A stretch of DNA of 64,000 nucleotides, from assembly GCA_905160935.1 (NCBI GenBank), contig CAJHZI010000688.1:1-64000 (forward strand), given 5' to 3'. Within the stretch, counting starts at the first letter, position 1. Every line of letters begins with the position of its first letter. The stretch comes from Enchytraeus crypticus. Taxonomy: Eukaryota > Annelida > Clitellata > Enchytraeida > Enchytraeidae. Shown piece by piece: positions 21,800 to 44,873 of this stretch. The position numbers were made by a program, and so were the translations under genes. The notes under the pieces were generated by a model, which ran no database searches, was not told the origin of the DNA, and was given only the letters and a program-made list of their open reading frames with translations.

Positions 21800-24500
21800 C
21801 AACAGCCCAAGAAGAAATAAATAAATTAATAGGATTCACAGAACTGATTTCACACTAAAAAGAGAATCGGTTTCGCAGAACTTTTGCTTACGTTGAGAAA
21901 TGCTGAATATCTATCTGTAATAATCAAATATTAACAAAGTATTGAAAGCTTAATAATATGAGTACCAGGATACCTAGCAATTCTTTCTAAATCCACTTTA
22001 TTGAACCTCGATTCTAGTAACAGACATATAGCAAGACACAATGCAACATTTACAACAAACAAATTGGCTTTTAAATCCTTAACACTGAACTTTAATTAGT
22101 TTATAAATAATGGCTGAGTTAATAAGTTAAGAGCTGCTTCAAAATCTACCAACAACGCAAGATACACTGTTACGTTTGATTAATAAAACTAAAATAGTAA
22201 ATGTGCCGATCTAAAATATTTAGGCAGTTCAAGTAAACTGGCCAATATATAAGTATATATTAAAATATAAGTATTCATTATTAACAGAATGCAATAACTG
22301 AATTCTTAATATTAATCAAATTCCAAAACAGAATGAAAACAAACAATATTTCAGCACAATATGAAGACAGTCCAAATATGTACAACAAAATTTTATTCCT
22401 TCACTAGCCAACAATGACGAGTGACAGAAAGAAGTAATTTTTAAGACTTCATTTAAATTTTTTTAATTAAAACTTTATATATGCATCGTTTTGCTGCTAA
22501 GATAGTAGAGATTGAGTCTATATTTCCAATACATATTTGAGTTACACAATACTCTAAATTATATGTATTTTAAAATATTTAAACAATATATGTATTTCAA
22601 TTAGCGGAGGCACAATACAATCGAGGCTGTATCAGTGGCGTCCATCTGACAACCACAGAATATTCCTACCATAGCAGTCACTTATCGTTCCCAATTATTA
22701 TAGAAATATCTAGAATAATAAAGTAGCAGCAGAAATCTGACCCACACTAGTCGAAAATTTGGGCAGAATTTAGATATACATTTAAATAATATTCTACACC
22801 AAAATACACAATTAACGGGTTCCAGTCTTCTACAGCACTGAGACCATTCTTAATACATCCTTCATAGCAAAGTACATATAGAGAAAATAAAACAAGAGCA
22901 TAAAGCAATTCACAAACCACTAACTCTATGCTATGGCACGTAAGCACACAATTTCACAATCGTAAGAAGAAAAGTTGAAAATACACTGTAGCGATCGGCC
23001 ATGATGCGTTTGATTATCAGCATTATAATTAGTTCAACATGCAAGCAACCATGTTAGTTAGAAATATAAATCACTATTACGAGCAGTGCAGAACATATTT
23101 ACAGCATTTGAATTATACTAGAGATTTCTCATTCAGTAACAATTAGTCTGTTACAAGCAGATTTCCTTAAATAAATAACATTCTCACTCGTAAGAGATTC
23201 CAATTATATATGTAAAGATTACTCTAGAATAGATCAATTTAGTATTCTTTTAATTATTCTTAGAAGAAAAAAGCCAATTATATCTAATTATCAACCCCTA
23301 AATTTACAGCTTGCAGCTTCTCAACCTATGCTATATAATCATCTTCACCTCAACAGAGATTCAGAATACTTAGAGCTATTACGATTATGAACAGATAAAT
23401 CCTAGAGAACTAGAATTAATTATCAGCTGCTATCAAAATTCATTATGATTCATTTAGTCAGATCCATCAGTAAATTAAGTAATTAATGAATTTCACTAAA
23501 TTACACACACATATATTCATAACATCATAACAAAAATGGCAAAGCTGCCATATACTGCGTCAGCTGCTAATATCCGATTCTGTAACAGACGGAATCAGCT
23601 TTCCAGCCTAGAGGAAACCATGGCAGTAACAGACACTTGATACGATCTCATACTCGAGAATTCACCACTTCACTCTTGTCAGTTTTGTATCATCGATCCA
23701 TTCTGAAATACAAATATAACAAACTATTAGTAATATAATTAAGTCCAATATAAACTAGACATGAATAACACACGACAGAAATAAACAATGAGAATATCTA
23801 CATATAAATATTGATAAATAAATATTGATACATAGCAGTGATACATAAATATTGATACATAAATGAGTAAGTAGGCAGGAAGAGATTAGCATACTCATGA
23901 AATAGACATGAGGAAAAGTTTAGTAAATGAAGCATACAGATTAAAACAGTTGTAATAAATATATTTTCAATAAATTTCAGAAATCAAAGTAACGAGTTGA
24001 CACAGAATATATCATTTTATATTATTCCTATAGAGGCTCCTCTGTAAAAAAGTCAATCTCTGAAAAATAGATCATGGGAAAGAAAGCTAATAATGGAAAA
24101 CGAAGAGAATATATGGCATTTGTTTAATAGCCAACAGCTGAATTAGTTGCTTAAGTGCAAGTCAAGAAAGGAACTAAGTTTCTACTGGCTAGATTAGATG
24201 AAAAACATCAGCAAGTGATTAAAAAGAAAATGTTTGCAGAAATATATGACAAAATAGCATTAATAACATTATATAATACGCTAAAATACTACAACAAGAA
24301 GATATTAATGTCCTTCAGGGAAGAGTAAAGCAGCTATAAAGAATCTCTCAATCTTGCACAGGCCAACATTTTCTCAAACAATGAGCAATAGTATACATTA
24401 CAGAATAGGCAATATAAATAGCTACACCAGAAGCATAAAAATCAGCCAGCTAACGATGTCTCTACATAGAGCAGAAGCAGAGAGACTAAACAGCTTAGCA
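21800..24500. other. AT-rich region 3' of ERK
   Basis: Probably includes the ERK 3' UTR and intergenic sequence. Clustered ATTGATACATAAA-type short repeats occur at 23810-23870. No coding exon is recognised. Confidence 0.4.
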
Positions 24501-24505
24501 AGGTT

Positions 24506-35138
<10,633 letters not shown>

Positions 35139-35243
35139 CTTGACTTCCTTCTTGCATCTCATTGGCTAGCAGGTTTTTTACTTACTGATGAAAATAAAGA
35201 CACGAACATAGCGTAGAAATGCTAGTTCTAATCATGGTAAATA

Positions 35244-37352
35244 TACAGTGGCCCGCAACTGCCATCTAATTTCTTAACTTTTTTTATTAAAAAAAACAAA
35301 ACAAATTTCTTGTTACTATAAATAGCCACTTTGTTACTATAAATAGACATGTGTGCTATTTATAGTAACCAAAATTTCTTAACTTTTTTTAAATTAAAAA
35401 ACAAAACAAATTTCTTGTTACTATAAATAGCCACTTTGTTACTATAAATAACACACTAGCAGTATCTATATCACACATAGTCGATGACAACATCGAGCAC
35501 TAGATCTCGAGCCTAAGCCAAACCGATAAGCACAAAATTATGTTGAACACGGTGCAAATCCAAAATTCCGTTAATTAGTCATACTCAGTCAGTTCCTTTA
35601 TGACAACATCGAGCACTCGATGTTAAACCAAAGCCAAACCGATGAGCACAAAATTAGGTCAAAGATGGTGCAAATCCAAAATTCAGGTAATTACTCATAT
35701 TAGATGAATTCGTCAATGACAACATCGAGCACCCGATCTCGATCCAAAGCCAAACCGATGAGCACAAAATTAGGTCAAAAACGGTGCAAATCCAAAATTC
35801 TGTTAATTATAGTCTGTGCCTCTATCGGCTCTAACTTTCAGAGGAGCACCCTTGTTAGCACGAATAGGCCTACTCTGTATAAGTAGTACCCCGCTATAAC
35901 TTTAGGATCATTATTGGATTTGCGAACTTCTAACCAGATCATTTTCCTTGAAAATCCATCAATACAACCACTGACGCATAGCCCATATGATTTCAGTTTG
36001 TCATAGCCGTCAACATGCCAGATATTATTGGCCCTGTAGCATAATAGGCTCTGCGAAGTAGCCGTTTTGCAGTTCTCAGAGCCATTCCAGTGGAATCCAA
36101 GGTAGTAAGGATTAGCCGAACATCTTCTCTGGAAACAACCAATCCTTCCTGCAAGCAGCTTATCAGTGTGCACGCATCCATCGGTAGCCGTGTATAGAAC
36201 CTGACTGCCTCTAAAGATTGTTTAAAAATCTAAACAATTCTTCTATTGGCGAACAAACTGAGCGACGATAATTATTAATATAAAACAACACTAATAACAA
36301 TGATATATTAACACTATGAGTTTGAGTCAGAACAGCCAATATCTCCGAGTACGAGAGCCCTAAATCAAAGTACAGGCCAACCAACCTGGAATTTTGATTT
36401 GCACCGTTTTCAACCTCATTTTGTGCTCATCGGTTTGGCTTTTGCTCGAGATCGAGTGCTAGATGTTGTCATTGACGAATTCACTTAATATGACTAATTA
36501 ACTGAATTTTGGATTTGCACCGTTTTTGACCTAATTTTGTGCTCATCGGTTTGGCTTTGGTTTAACATCGAGTGCTCGATGTTGTCTTAAAGGAATTGAC
36601 TTAGTACGACAAATTAACGGAATTTTGGATTTGCACCGTTTTTGGCCTAATTTTGTGCACATCGATTTGGCTTTGGCTCAAGATCTAGTGCTCGATGTTG
36701 TCGTTAATGAATGGACTTAATATGAAATTATAATTATCTGAATTTTGGATTTGCACCGTTTTTTACCTAATTTTGTGCTTATCGATTTGGCTTTGGCTCG
36801 AGATCTAGTCCTCGATGTTGTCATTAACGAATTGACTAAAAGTATGACTAATTAGTACTAATTATCTGAATTTTGGATTTGCACCGTTTTTGACCTAATT
36901 TTGTGCACATCGGTTTGGCTTTAGTTTAACATCGAGTGCTCGATGTTGTCATGGACAATAAACTTTATTTTTTTTCACAGAGCTAGCCTTTGATTCAAGA
37001 TCTAGTGTTGGATGTTGTCATCGACTATGTGTGATATTGATACTGCTAGTGCGCTATTTATAGTAACAAAGTGGCTATTTATAGTAACAAAGAAATTTGC
37101 TTTGTTTTTTAAATAAAAAAGTTCAGAAATTTTGCGTACTATAAATAGCACACATGTCTATTTATAGTAACAAAGTGGCTATTTATAGTAACTAGAAATT
37201 TGTTTTTCTTTAATAAAAAAGTTAAGAAATTTTGGTTACTATATATAGCGCACATGTCTATTCATAGTAACAAAGTGGCTATTTAGAGTAACAAGAAATT
37301 TGTTTTTTTAAAAAAAAGTTAAGAAATTAGATGGCAGTTGCGAGCCACCGTA
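35244..37352. mobile_element. Long-TIR DNA transposon (copy 2) upstream of ERK
   Basis: Termini TACAGTGGCCCGCAACTGCC (left) and its inverted near-match (right) are the same as copy 1 at 1659-2407. Flanks TAAATA (35238-35243) and TTAATA (37353-37358) form a 5-of-6 target duplication, consistent with the perfect 6-bp one of copy 1. Each arm has CTATTTATAGTAACAAAG iterations, then tandem units of about 118 bp ending TCGATGTTGTC: about 3 on the left (35480-35800) and about 5 on the right (36385-36960). The interior carries a broken integrase-type transposase. The left end lies 105 bp upstream of the ERK start codon. Confidence 0.88.
35800..36190 (-). pseudogene. Integrase-core (rve/DDE) transposase fragment
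   Basis: On the minus strand one frame gives LQEGLVVSREDVRLILTTLD and ALRTAKRLLRRAY (helix-turn-helix-like linker). After a frameshift near 36020 another frame gives NNIWHVDGYDKLKSYGLCVS (first Asp region), GCIDGFSRKMIWLEVRKSNN and DPKVIAGYYL; a further shift gives LKVRADRGTDYN (second Asp region). This is the integrase-core type common in eukaryotic DNA transposons related to IS3-like or retroviral integrases. The glutamate and everything beyond are lost. The element is not autonomous as it stands. Confidence 0.8.
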
Positions 37353-37358
37353 TTAATA

Positions 37359-37855
37359 TAATAATAATACAATACTTTTTTCTCTGAAAATTATGAATTG
37401 AAAATTTTAAATATAAAATTTGCAGATGCAGTGGAAGATTTAGGCCCTAAATGTCAGGCATAAAATGATATCCTTATAGTATAGCTCGATCACTAACTAA
37501 TAATGTAGGCCTACTGGTATTTAAATTTTAACATTTGAAAATAAGCACGTTATGCGTGATAATTTTTCTAATATCATAATTCAGAAGCATAAATTTTAAA
37601 GAGAGGATTTTTCGCGCTGATTAGCCGTTATTGTTCGCTTAAAAAAAGAACTTAACTTGGATACAGCAACTTGCGCCCTTTAACTGACTAATATAAACCC
37701 GTCTAAAAATCTTCAACCTCAAACACCAGACGGATGATCGACAAGCAAAAGAAACACAGACATGCAGTTTCAAAGGACGTCAAAACTGATAAAATATATA
37801 TTCAGTGCAATCAAGTATGCCACTACTGTTCGTTTGTCAGGATTTGTATGTATCA
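37359..37855. other. AT-rich spacer
   Basis: Nothing recognised between the transposon and the LINE, apart from an ACCTCAAACACCAG-type unique stretch. Confidence 0.4.
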
Positions 37856-37857
37856 CA

Positions 37858-39224
37858 TGGGTCACTGAGAGATTAGTCTTTCTTAGACTCTTAACTCATC
37901 TCGAATCCAATGAACTATTTAATGAACACCAATCGGCATACACTAAAAACCGCTCTACTGAAACTGTTCTTCTCTCAATCTGCAATACCATCACCAACGC
38001 CATGAGCACTCAGCGTGTCACTGGGTTTTGCATGCTCGATCTATCTGCGGCCTTTGACACCATAGATCACCAAGTCCTCCTGCAGCGTCTTTCCTCTTGA
38101 TTTGGTATCCATGGCAATGCTCTTGCATGGTTTACCTCATATCTTACCGATCGTACTCTCAGCGTAAAAGTGCAAGAGTACGCATCTCCACCTTCTAACC
38201 TCAAGTACGGTGTGCCTCAGGGCTCCGTTCTTGGTCCATTCCTGTTCAACCTCTACACTACACCTTTAAGCTCATTGATTTCCTCTCATTCACTTGACCA
38301 CCAAGTTTTTGCTGACTACACTCAGCTATACACATGCTTCACCCCCACTCCTATTCTGATGCTAAAGCATGCCTACAGCAATCCTTCCAGTCGATTTCTT
38401 CATGGATAGCTGCCAATTTCTTAGCGCTCACTCCATCCAAGACTGAGTTTGTGCTATTTAGGACACCTCAACAACTGTCAAAACTGAATGAGGCTTCCCT
38501 CTCTCTCACCTCTGACCTGGCCATCACACCTGTTTCTTCTGTCAAGAGCCTCGATGTCATCCTCGACCAGCATCTCACATTCCACGATCACATCACCAAA
38601 ACTTCACAGGCTTGCTCCTTCCACATCAGAGATCTGCGTCGAATACGACCATATCTTACCCTTGAGACCGCTTCTAGCATCGGTGCGGCTCTCGTGCAAT
38701 CCAAACTGGACTACTGTAACTCCTTGTTTCTGAATCTCCCAAGCTGTGAGATCGACAGATTGCAGTTCATCCAGAATTCCCTTGCACGTGCAGTCTTCCG
38801 CCGCTCCAAGCACTCCCATGTGACTCCTCTCTTGAAGTCTCTGCACTAGCTTAAAGTCAGAGAACGCATTGTTTACAAGGCAGCTTCTCTGACATACAAC
38901 TCCATTACTACCCCGGGCAAAGCTTACATGTCCCACTTAATACAAGTGAGACAGCCTTCCTCCATGCAGTCCTCTAAGCTAATCACTTTAGAGCGACCTA
39001 GCATCCCTTCTCGCAGTAAGCTCTCCAAGCGCTCCTTTCAGCACACTGATCCTCAGATCTGGAATTCTCTTCCTTCCACTTTACGCACCCCCTCATCTTC
39101 TGCTGACCATCCTTTCCTTTCATATGAACAGTTTCATAGACGGTTGAAGGCTTTTCTTTTTGACCACTCATATCCAACCTTTGCACATGAACTGAGACCA
39201 ACACGCAAACCTCTATTCCACTAG
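37858..39224 (+). pseudogene. LINE reverse transcriptase with two stops and a frameshift
   Basis: ERLVFLRLLTHLESNELF, NEHQSAYTKNRSTETVLLSI, CMLDLSAAFDTIDHQ (first Asp), then TGA at 38098-38100 replacing a Trp codon, then YGVPQGSVLGPFLFNLYTTP and VFADYTQLY (catalytic FADD changed to FADY). A frameshift near 38335 moves to the frame SYSDAKACLQQSFQSISSW. NLGV is replaced by SLDVILDQHLTFHDHI, followed by LDYCNSLFLNLPSCEID. A second Trp-to-TAG stop lies at 38848-38850. The C-terminal block continues to 39224. Inactive. Confidence 0.88.
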
Positions 39225-39358
39225 TACCCTTCCTCGGACCGACCTCCCGGATTTTGGATCGCACCATTCTGGACCCCACACTCTGCTCATCGGATTTGAT
39301 TTGGTACCACAGTGCTCAATGTTGTCATTGACGACAGTAGCACTCTAATTTTGTTGTT
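37858..39358 (+). mobile_element. CR1/L2-like LINE, (GTT)n-tail family, 5'-truncated
   Basis: RT (see pseudogene), then a 3' UTR with the family module (39245-39335: GGATTTTGGATCGCACCATT ... CAATGTTGTCATTGACGACA) and a TTGTTGTTGTTGTTG tail at about 39350. Same family as 140-1312 and 6156-7800. The higher GC of its codons suggests a younger or separate subfamily. Confidence 0.88.
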
Positions 39359-39654
39359 GTTGTTGTCAACTTGTCGCATGTTATTCGGCAGCTTTCATTT
39401 ATGATATTATGATGCATCTAAATTGTGTTTACTGGTTCCATATAATCGGCAGAAAGATCAGTTGAAACTTGAAAGCATAGTTGCAAGCTATATAGATATA
39501 GATTAAGCGAGGCCAGTACTGACCTATACTTACCATAGCGCAGTGTGGCAGATGATAAACTAAACCAAAAAATTAAAAGGAAAGTTTGGCGTCGGTGTCC
39601 TGCTCGATATGAAGCATGTCGATGACGGTGAGAACACTGAACTAATAAATGCCT

Positions 39655-39900
39655 CAACATCGTAGTGGTTATAAGAGTTGATAACATCGTGAAGTTTTAA
39701 ATGACAGTTCCTGAGGTGAATTGAACTCTTGTGGGTTCAATTCCCAGCCGAGCTGATCAGATAGTAAAATCTCGAACATTCACAAGACTGGTTACTTGAA
39801 AAATGAAATAAATTGCCAAACTGATTTTAAATGTGGTATTAAAAGTAATAGATATCAACGTAGTTGATCGTTTCACTATGATGTGTACGTGTTATTATTT
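39655..39900 (+). repeat. SINE family A, full-length-like copy
   Basis: Head with CATCGTAGTGGTTATAAG (box-A-like) and GTGGGTTCAATTCCCAGC (box B), body AGTAAAATCTCGAACATTCA and TGGTATTAAAAGTAATAGAT, tail GTAGTTGATCGTTTCACTAT followed by a TTATT-rich end. About 245 bp. Family members are at 12.96, 42.63 (inverted), 50.85 (tail only), 61.79 and 10.42 kb (head only). Confidence 0.8.
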
Positions 39901-40154
39901 TTATGAACACAACGATGCACCAATACCGATTCGCAGTCGAACGCCAACAATCCACGGCCTCAGCTTAAACTTGAAATCTGCCTGAAAATATAATACTGTG
40001 TTTTGGTCAGAGTCTATGTATAATAAATCTAGTCTATAGTGTCATACAAGACTTAAATGAGTCTTTCTTGACTAGCGTGTTGAACGTATCTATGTGTTTA
40101 TCGTATCAATCTCAGTCAATTAATTTCACTTATTTAACCTGCATTAGGCAGTTT

Positions 40155-40245
40155 ATAGTTCATATTACCAGCCCTGTGAATGTGCGGGGTTTCACTCTCT
40201 GATCGGCCCTATCAGGAACTGATCCCGTAGCCGCTTGCACCACAA
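40155..40245 (-). repeat. SINE family A fragment, inverted
   Basis: The reverse complement GATCAGAGAGTGAAACCCCG and CACATTCACAGGGCTGGT matches the body of family A just after the head. Confidence 0.55.
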
Positions 40246-40461
40246 TTACAACAGTTACAAGCTAGCGCACAGTTAACGTTAGTTTCTTGTCACGCAAGCA
40301 AGTCAATGACGGGACGAGAGAAACAATTGAACTCTGCACCTAGCATATCCACATTCGAACGACTTAGTTAACTGCTACAGGTCGAGTTATGCACTTAACA
40401 TCAAAATTCAGAACATGTTCTCTTTACGAAAACTCAGATTATAGTCGCGTTAGCATTTGGC

Positions 40462-40602
40462 TAGAGCTAGTGGCGATGTCGGTAAGACATTCGACCGCGG
40501 ATCAGTATGTGCGGGATTCAAATCCTGAGCTCTCCAGTCACTGACATAGCTTACAAGTGAGGAAACTGACGTTCACATTAGCTATACCAGCTTTTTTCTT
40601 TT
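40462..40602 (+). repeat. SINE family B copy
   Basis: GATGTCGGTAAGACATTCGA, CCGCGGATCAGTATGTGCGG, GATTCAAATCC (box B), CACTGACATAGC, CACATTAGCTATACCAGC. Confidence 0.8.
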
Positions 40603-40647
40603 ATCTAGTGTACAGTTTGGTCATCAGAAATAGTTTGATTCGTAATT

Positions 40648-40785
40648 TGGCTGGAGACAGCGGCGATGTCGGTAAGATATTCGACCGCGGATCTGCGGGG
40701 TTCAAACTTCAAATCCTGGCTCGCTCGTAACTGACATTGCTTTCGATTGAGGAAACTGACGTTAATAATAACTTTACAAAGCTTT
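40648..40785 (+). repeat. SINE family B copy, second in tandem
   Basis: GATGTCGGTAAGATATTCGA, CCGCGGATCTGCGGGGTTCA, TCAAATCC, AACTGACATTGCTTTCGA. It lies about 45 bp after the previous copy in the same orientation, with a small internal deletion and duplication around the box B. Confidence 0.78.
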
Positions 40786-40898
40786 TAATGGTTCATAATA
40801 ATTTAGTAAAGAAATTTACAAAGCTATAACTAATTTTATAGCAATTCCAGCAGGCATATATAGTTAGGCCTACAGTATTTTTCTACTTCTATTCATGC

Positions 40899-40904
40899 TT
40901 TATT
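40899..40904 (-). terminator. Candidate poly(A) signal of the RING/B-box gene
   Basis: AATAAA on the minus strand, about 220 nt past the stop codon at 41126. Confidence 0.35.
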
Positions 40905-41125
40905 GATGAATAAGACTACATTTAAACTTTAAACAATATAGATTCTATTAACTAGCATTAGACCTATATCTCTTCCAATACAATCGACTAACCACAATTA
41001 TGACTAATGTAATAACATTTCTCTTATGACTATATCATAGTACTCTATATAGTATATATAGAGTTGATATAGTCTATACTGTATCCTAGTGTTTTTTTGT
41101 TCGACAACTACAGTAACTTCATTGG

Positions 41126-44100
41126 CTAGCCAAATCTGGCAGGTTTGGAAAAAGTCGAAGGCTCAGGAGGTCTGCGGTAGAATGCCTGACGAAGTCTCGG
41201 GGTGGAAGGTGGAGTGGGTTCAGGGGAATCAGTCTGCACAGCCCTTTCCATCCTAACGACGTCCGTCTGAGTGAAATTATTTATCGTCTGTTTCCGTGTC
41301 TGACTCGACTGTTTGTTTTCCTGTTGTTCATGATTATTCATCACGTGATTATTAGTCATCATTTGCTGCTGAATTTTCTTGTTCACAGAACCACCGGATT
41401 GTAGGGATGACATTAGCGGTCGTTCAGGATCAAAGATACATCCCATGTCGAGAGCACCGGGTCTGAACTGAATGACCTTATCGACTGAGCGCGGAACGCC
41501 CTTAAACTCTATGGCGCCCAAGGTCATCAGCTTGTCCTTGATCTCCTGCTTGAGGAGAAGAAGCTCGACGGTTTTACCAAGTAGGATCTGCTCGGTCAGC
41601 TTGCAGGTCGTCCTCAAACTATCCACCTGGAATCCAATCTCCTTCCGGTTTTCTATGAAAGAGATCATCTCAGGTCCGTAGACGTTTTTCAGCTCGTCGA
41701 CCAGCTGTCGTTCTCTCACTCTAACCTCCTAAATAAACCACGTGAATTCATCAATCAATCAATCAATTAATTATATTATTCAATCAATCAAGTAAGTACC
41801 CATTCATTATGGCAATATAATGACTACCAAATCAATACAATTTAACTTTAGCATGTACAGCATCTTTTGAAAAGGGACACCTACATGTAGTACAATTAAA
41901 TTGTCTTAAAGTTAAGCACAATGTACCTTGACGTAATGTTAGAACAACGGGCACTCGGGCAGTCATATCAAACAATTAATGTGAATTTTACATTTAATGC
42001 CTTTTCTTATTGCATTTATATTTTGAGTGTTGAGGGGACTATAGGGATAGGTAAGCTCAGCTGTGATTGAAATTTTAAGGTAATATATAGTGGGAAAAGC
42101 ATGCAGAGGAGGATGTAGTGATGAGAGTTTTAGTGAGATGAGGTAAAAGTTAAGTTAGAGAGAGGTAGACTACAACTGACATTGATGGCGTTGATTAAGA
42201 GGGATATGAAAAGTAGGGGACTGACTGATGATATGGCGTGGAATAAATAGGATTGGAGGTCTCTTAGAATCCCGATCATAGTTAAACTGGGATTTAAGGG
42301 AAGATGATGATGATGCCTACCTTAATATCAAATGTAGAAGATTATTGCAGGAGAAATGCACAAATAAATTGTCAACTTCATATATGATCTAGAACGTTCC
42401 GGAACAAATGTAGAGCTATAAGGATACTTCATGATAGGTTTCTAATTAGTACGACTGAATACAGAAGTAGGAGTAGAGAATAATTTTATAAATCAAATAA
42501 GTAATTCTTAGTGAAATAGTCACAACAAAAATCTATATCCGGAACTCAATCTATACTTTATTACTCATTTCTATTTGCTCTGCTTGATATTTATTTTAAT
42601 GTTTGCTATAAAAATAAATAAATAATAAACAATAATAATAAACACGCATTATAGTGAACTGGTCAACTATGTCGATATCTATCACTATAAATATCACATG
42701 TTTAAACCGTTAGGCAATTTAGACCATTATCCTTATAACCAATCCTGTGAATGTCTGAGATTTTACACCCAGATCAGTGCTGCTGAGATTCAAACTCACG
42801 AGAGTTCAATTCCCCTTAGGATCTGTCACTGAAAACTTCATGACGTTACCGCTACGCTATTAAGACATTCATATGCAATTAGAATAACAAATCAAATAAG
42901 ATAGTAGAAACGCTGCAATCCTCGTAGTTCACACCTGGATGAAGCTCATGGCGGTGTCGTGGATAAGCTGCTCCGTGGTTCTGTACCTCTCCTCGGCTCC
43001 TGCCACCAGATGGCTGGTCGAGTCGTACAGGTCGACCTTGGCATTGCAGGTCTCGAGCAAGTCATGCAGCTCAGAGCGGTACTTGTCCACGGCCTCTCCA
43101 AACTGACTGATGTCGTGGTCCCTGTGGTCGTTGAATGTGCAGAGAATACAGATACACTGCTGACATGGCTCACAGTAGAACTTCACCACCTCCTCCTTGT
43201 GCTCCTTGCACTCGATGTCCTAGACATAAATTACTCAAGATTATCTTTTACTCAGCTCATTTACAGAATTATCTCATTTACTGATGTGATATACTATATA
43301 GGCCTAATTGAATAATGATTAGCCAATGTAATATAGTTTTGTAATTAAATTCAATTAAAATAGATAAAATTATTTAAAGTTAAATTAAATAAAATATAAT
43401 TATGTCGAATTTAATTACATCTTATTTATTCAAATCAATTAAAGTTAAAATTAGTCTAATCTAATTTAATGTGAATGTTTTAATTAATTTATATTTAGAT
43501 TCAGTTGATCATTACGAGCTATTTAGGCCTACATGTATTAGCCTACGCCTCAACCTCCCTTTCTACTCAACTCATGAACACCTACAATGTACATTTTACG
43601 TCATCATGCTGCAATTGCACGTACATACAGACCATTGTAACCAATTAATCAGAATTATTAGAAGTAGAAGTTAAGCTACAGCGTCCCATCGTTAGATTTA
43701 AAATTTGTATAAAGTGTAATATGTGCAGAATTATAATAAAATAGAAGATAGTAAATCTGTTCAAAATTAATAGACATTAAATTATGTAGACAACATACTT
43801 TCTGAACGTCCACATCGATGATGCAATGGCCACTAGTAACTCTTGTTTGTCTATGCTGATTAGTGCACGACACACAGAGCTGCTTGTTGCAATCTAAACA
43901 CTTCGATTCGGCGTCCCTTTCTCTTCCCGACAGTAACTTGCAGAGGTCACACAAAGAGGTCGTCCCTGGCCTCTGTCTGGCCACGATCTCCGATAGATTG
44001 GACACAAGGAAGTTGTCAGCCAGCCTCCTGACTCCGCCCAGAGGCAGCTGGGTTCTTCTTCGACATAGAGGACAGGTGAACTCTCTGTACTCGCAGTACT

Positions 44101-44269
44101 TCTTGTAGGTAGCCTCAGCCATGATCTGTTTCTCTATACACCTGGCGCAGAACGAATGCATGCAGTTGAGACACTTGGGGTTCTTGTATGGTTCCATGCA
44201 GATCTTGCAGACCAGGAACTCGTCGTGAAGCTCTTGAACCAGTTTGGTTGTCTTACCCTCTGATCCCAT
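41126..44269 (-). CDS. RING/B-box/coiled-coil (TRIM-like) protein, probable E3 ubiquitin ligase
   Basis: Exons on the minus strand: 44269-43799, 43219-42935, 41728-41126. Both joins are GT-AG in phase 0; 452 aa. N-terminal C3HC4 RING: C21, C24, C36, H38, C41, C44, C66, C69 (first pair CKIC, last pair CPLC). B-box 1 spans about 107-148 (CDLC, CLDC, CVSC, H148). B-box 2: C161, H164, C173, C176, C181, C184, H189, H192. A coiled-coil-like region about 195-350 follows, then a Gln/Asn-rich stretch (IQQQMMTNNHVMNNHEQQEN) and a Pro/Ser/Thr tail (SPEPTPPSTPR). This RING-B1-B2-CC order is the tripartite motif. No NHL, SPRY or filamin domain follows before the stop, so it is a short TRIM. RINGs of this type recruit E2-ubiquitin. 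The orthologue is uncertain and no gene symbol is assigned. The start ATG gives MGSEGKTTK; an upstream noncoding exon is possible. Confidence 0.88.
42195..42325 (+). repeat. Tail-repeat family D fragment in RING-gene intron 2
   Basis: TCCCGATCATAGTTAAACTG and GGATTTAAGGGAAGATGATG, like 10.2, 16.8 and 56.6 kb. Confidence 0.55.
42628..42872 (-). repeat. SINE family A, full-length-like inverted copy in RING-gene intron 2
   Basis: On the minus strand: GAATGTCTTAATAGCGTAGC (box A), GAACTCTCGTGAGTTTGAAT (box B region), AGACATTCACAGGATTGG, ATAGTTGACCAGTTCACTAT, then a TTATTATTATTG tail. It is the best copy for defining the head. Confidence 0.8.
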
Positions 44270-44828
44270 GTTATGAAATGATTGTGAATCACTTATCTTT
44301 GTAACTTGTTTCTGTTATATTGTTTAATTGACGGCAAAAAAACTTGTTTCTATTTATTTCTAGTCCTGTATGATGGTCATATTCTAAAATTGACTTATTG
44401 GAACTGATATTATTGTCACAGAAAACTAGACTTCTTAAAATTGAATTCTCAACGCGTAAAGGTATATATGCTATATTTTTTATATTTATACATATAAATT
44501 TTGAAATAAAAACCTGTTCGTGAATGCATTGCATGAAGTAGGAAATGGAAAATCATCTTTAAATTCATGTTTTAGATAAAGTTTGAATATGTGAATTTTA
44601 CGTTTTCAATTTCGTACGATATGGTAAAGCATTCCCTACGATAATGAATGCATTTACATTGTGACGGGAGTAATGCTCTCATAGACATAGTGATCATTAG
44701 TATAAATACTAAGTAGGCCTACGCTAGTACTTAGTTTTTATACTATTATAGTATTCAAATAAGAATATGTACATTTGACCTACCATGTGGCAAGATATCG
44801 CTTCAAGTAGGATATACTAGAAAGAGAG

Positions 44829-44873
<45 letters not shown>

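Noticed and set aside
44289..44534. Small minus-strand gene upstream of the RING start
   Set aside because: Low-complexity translation with no recognisable motif; likely a 5' UTR or promoter region.
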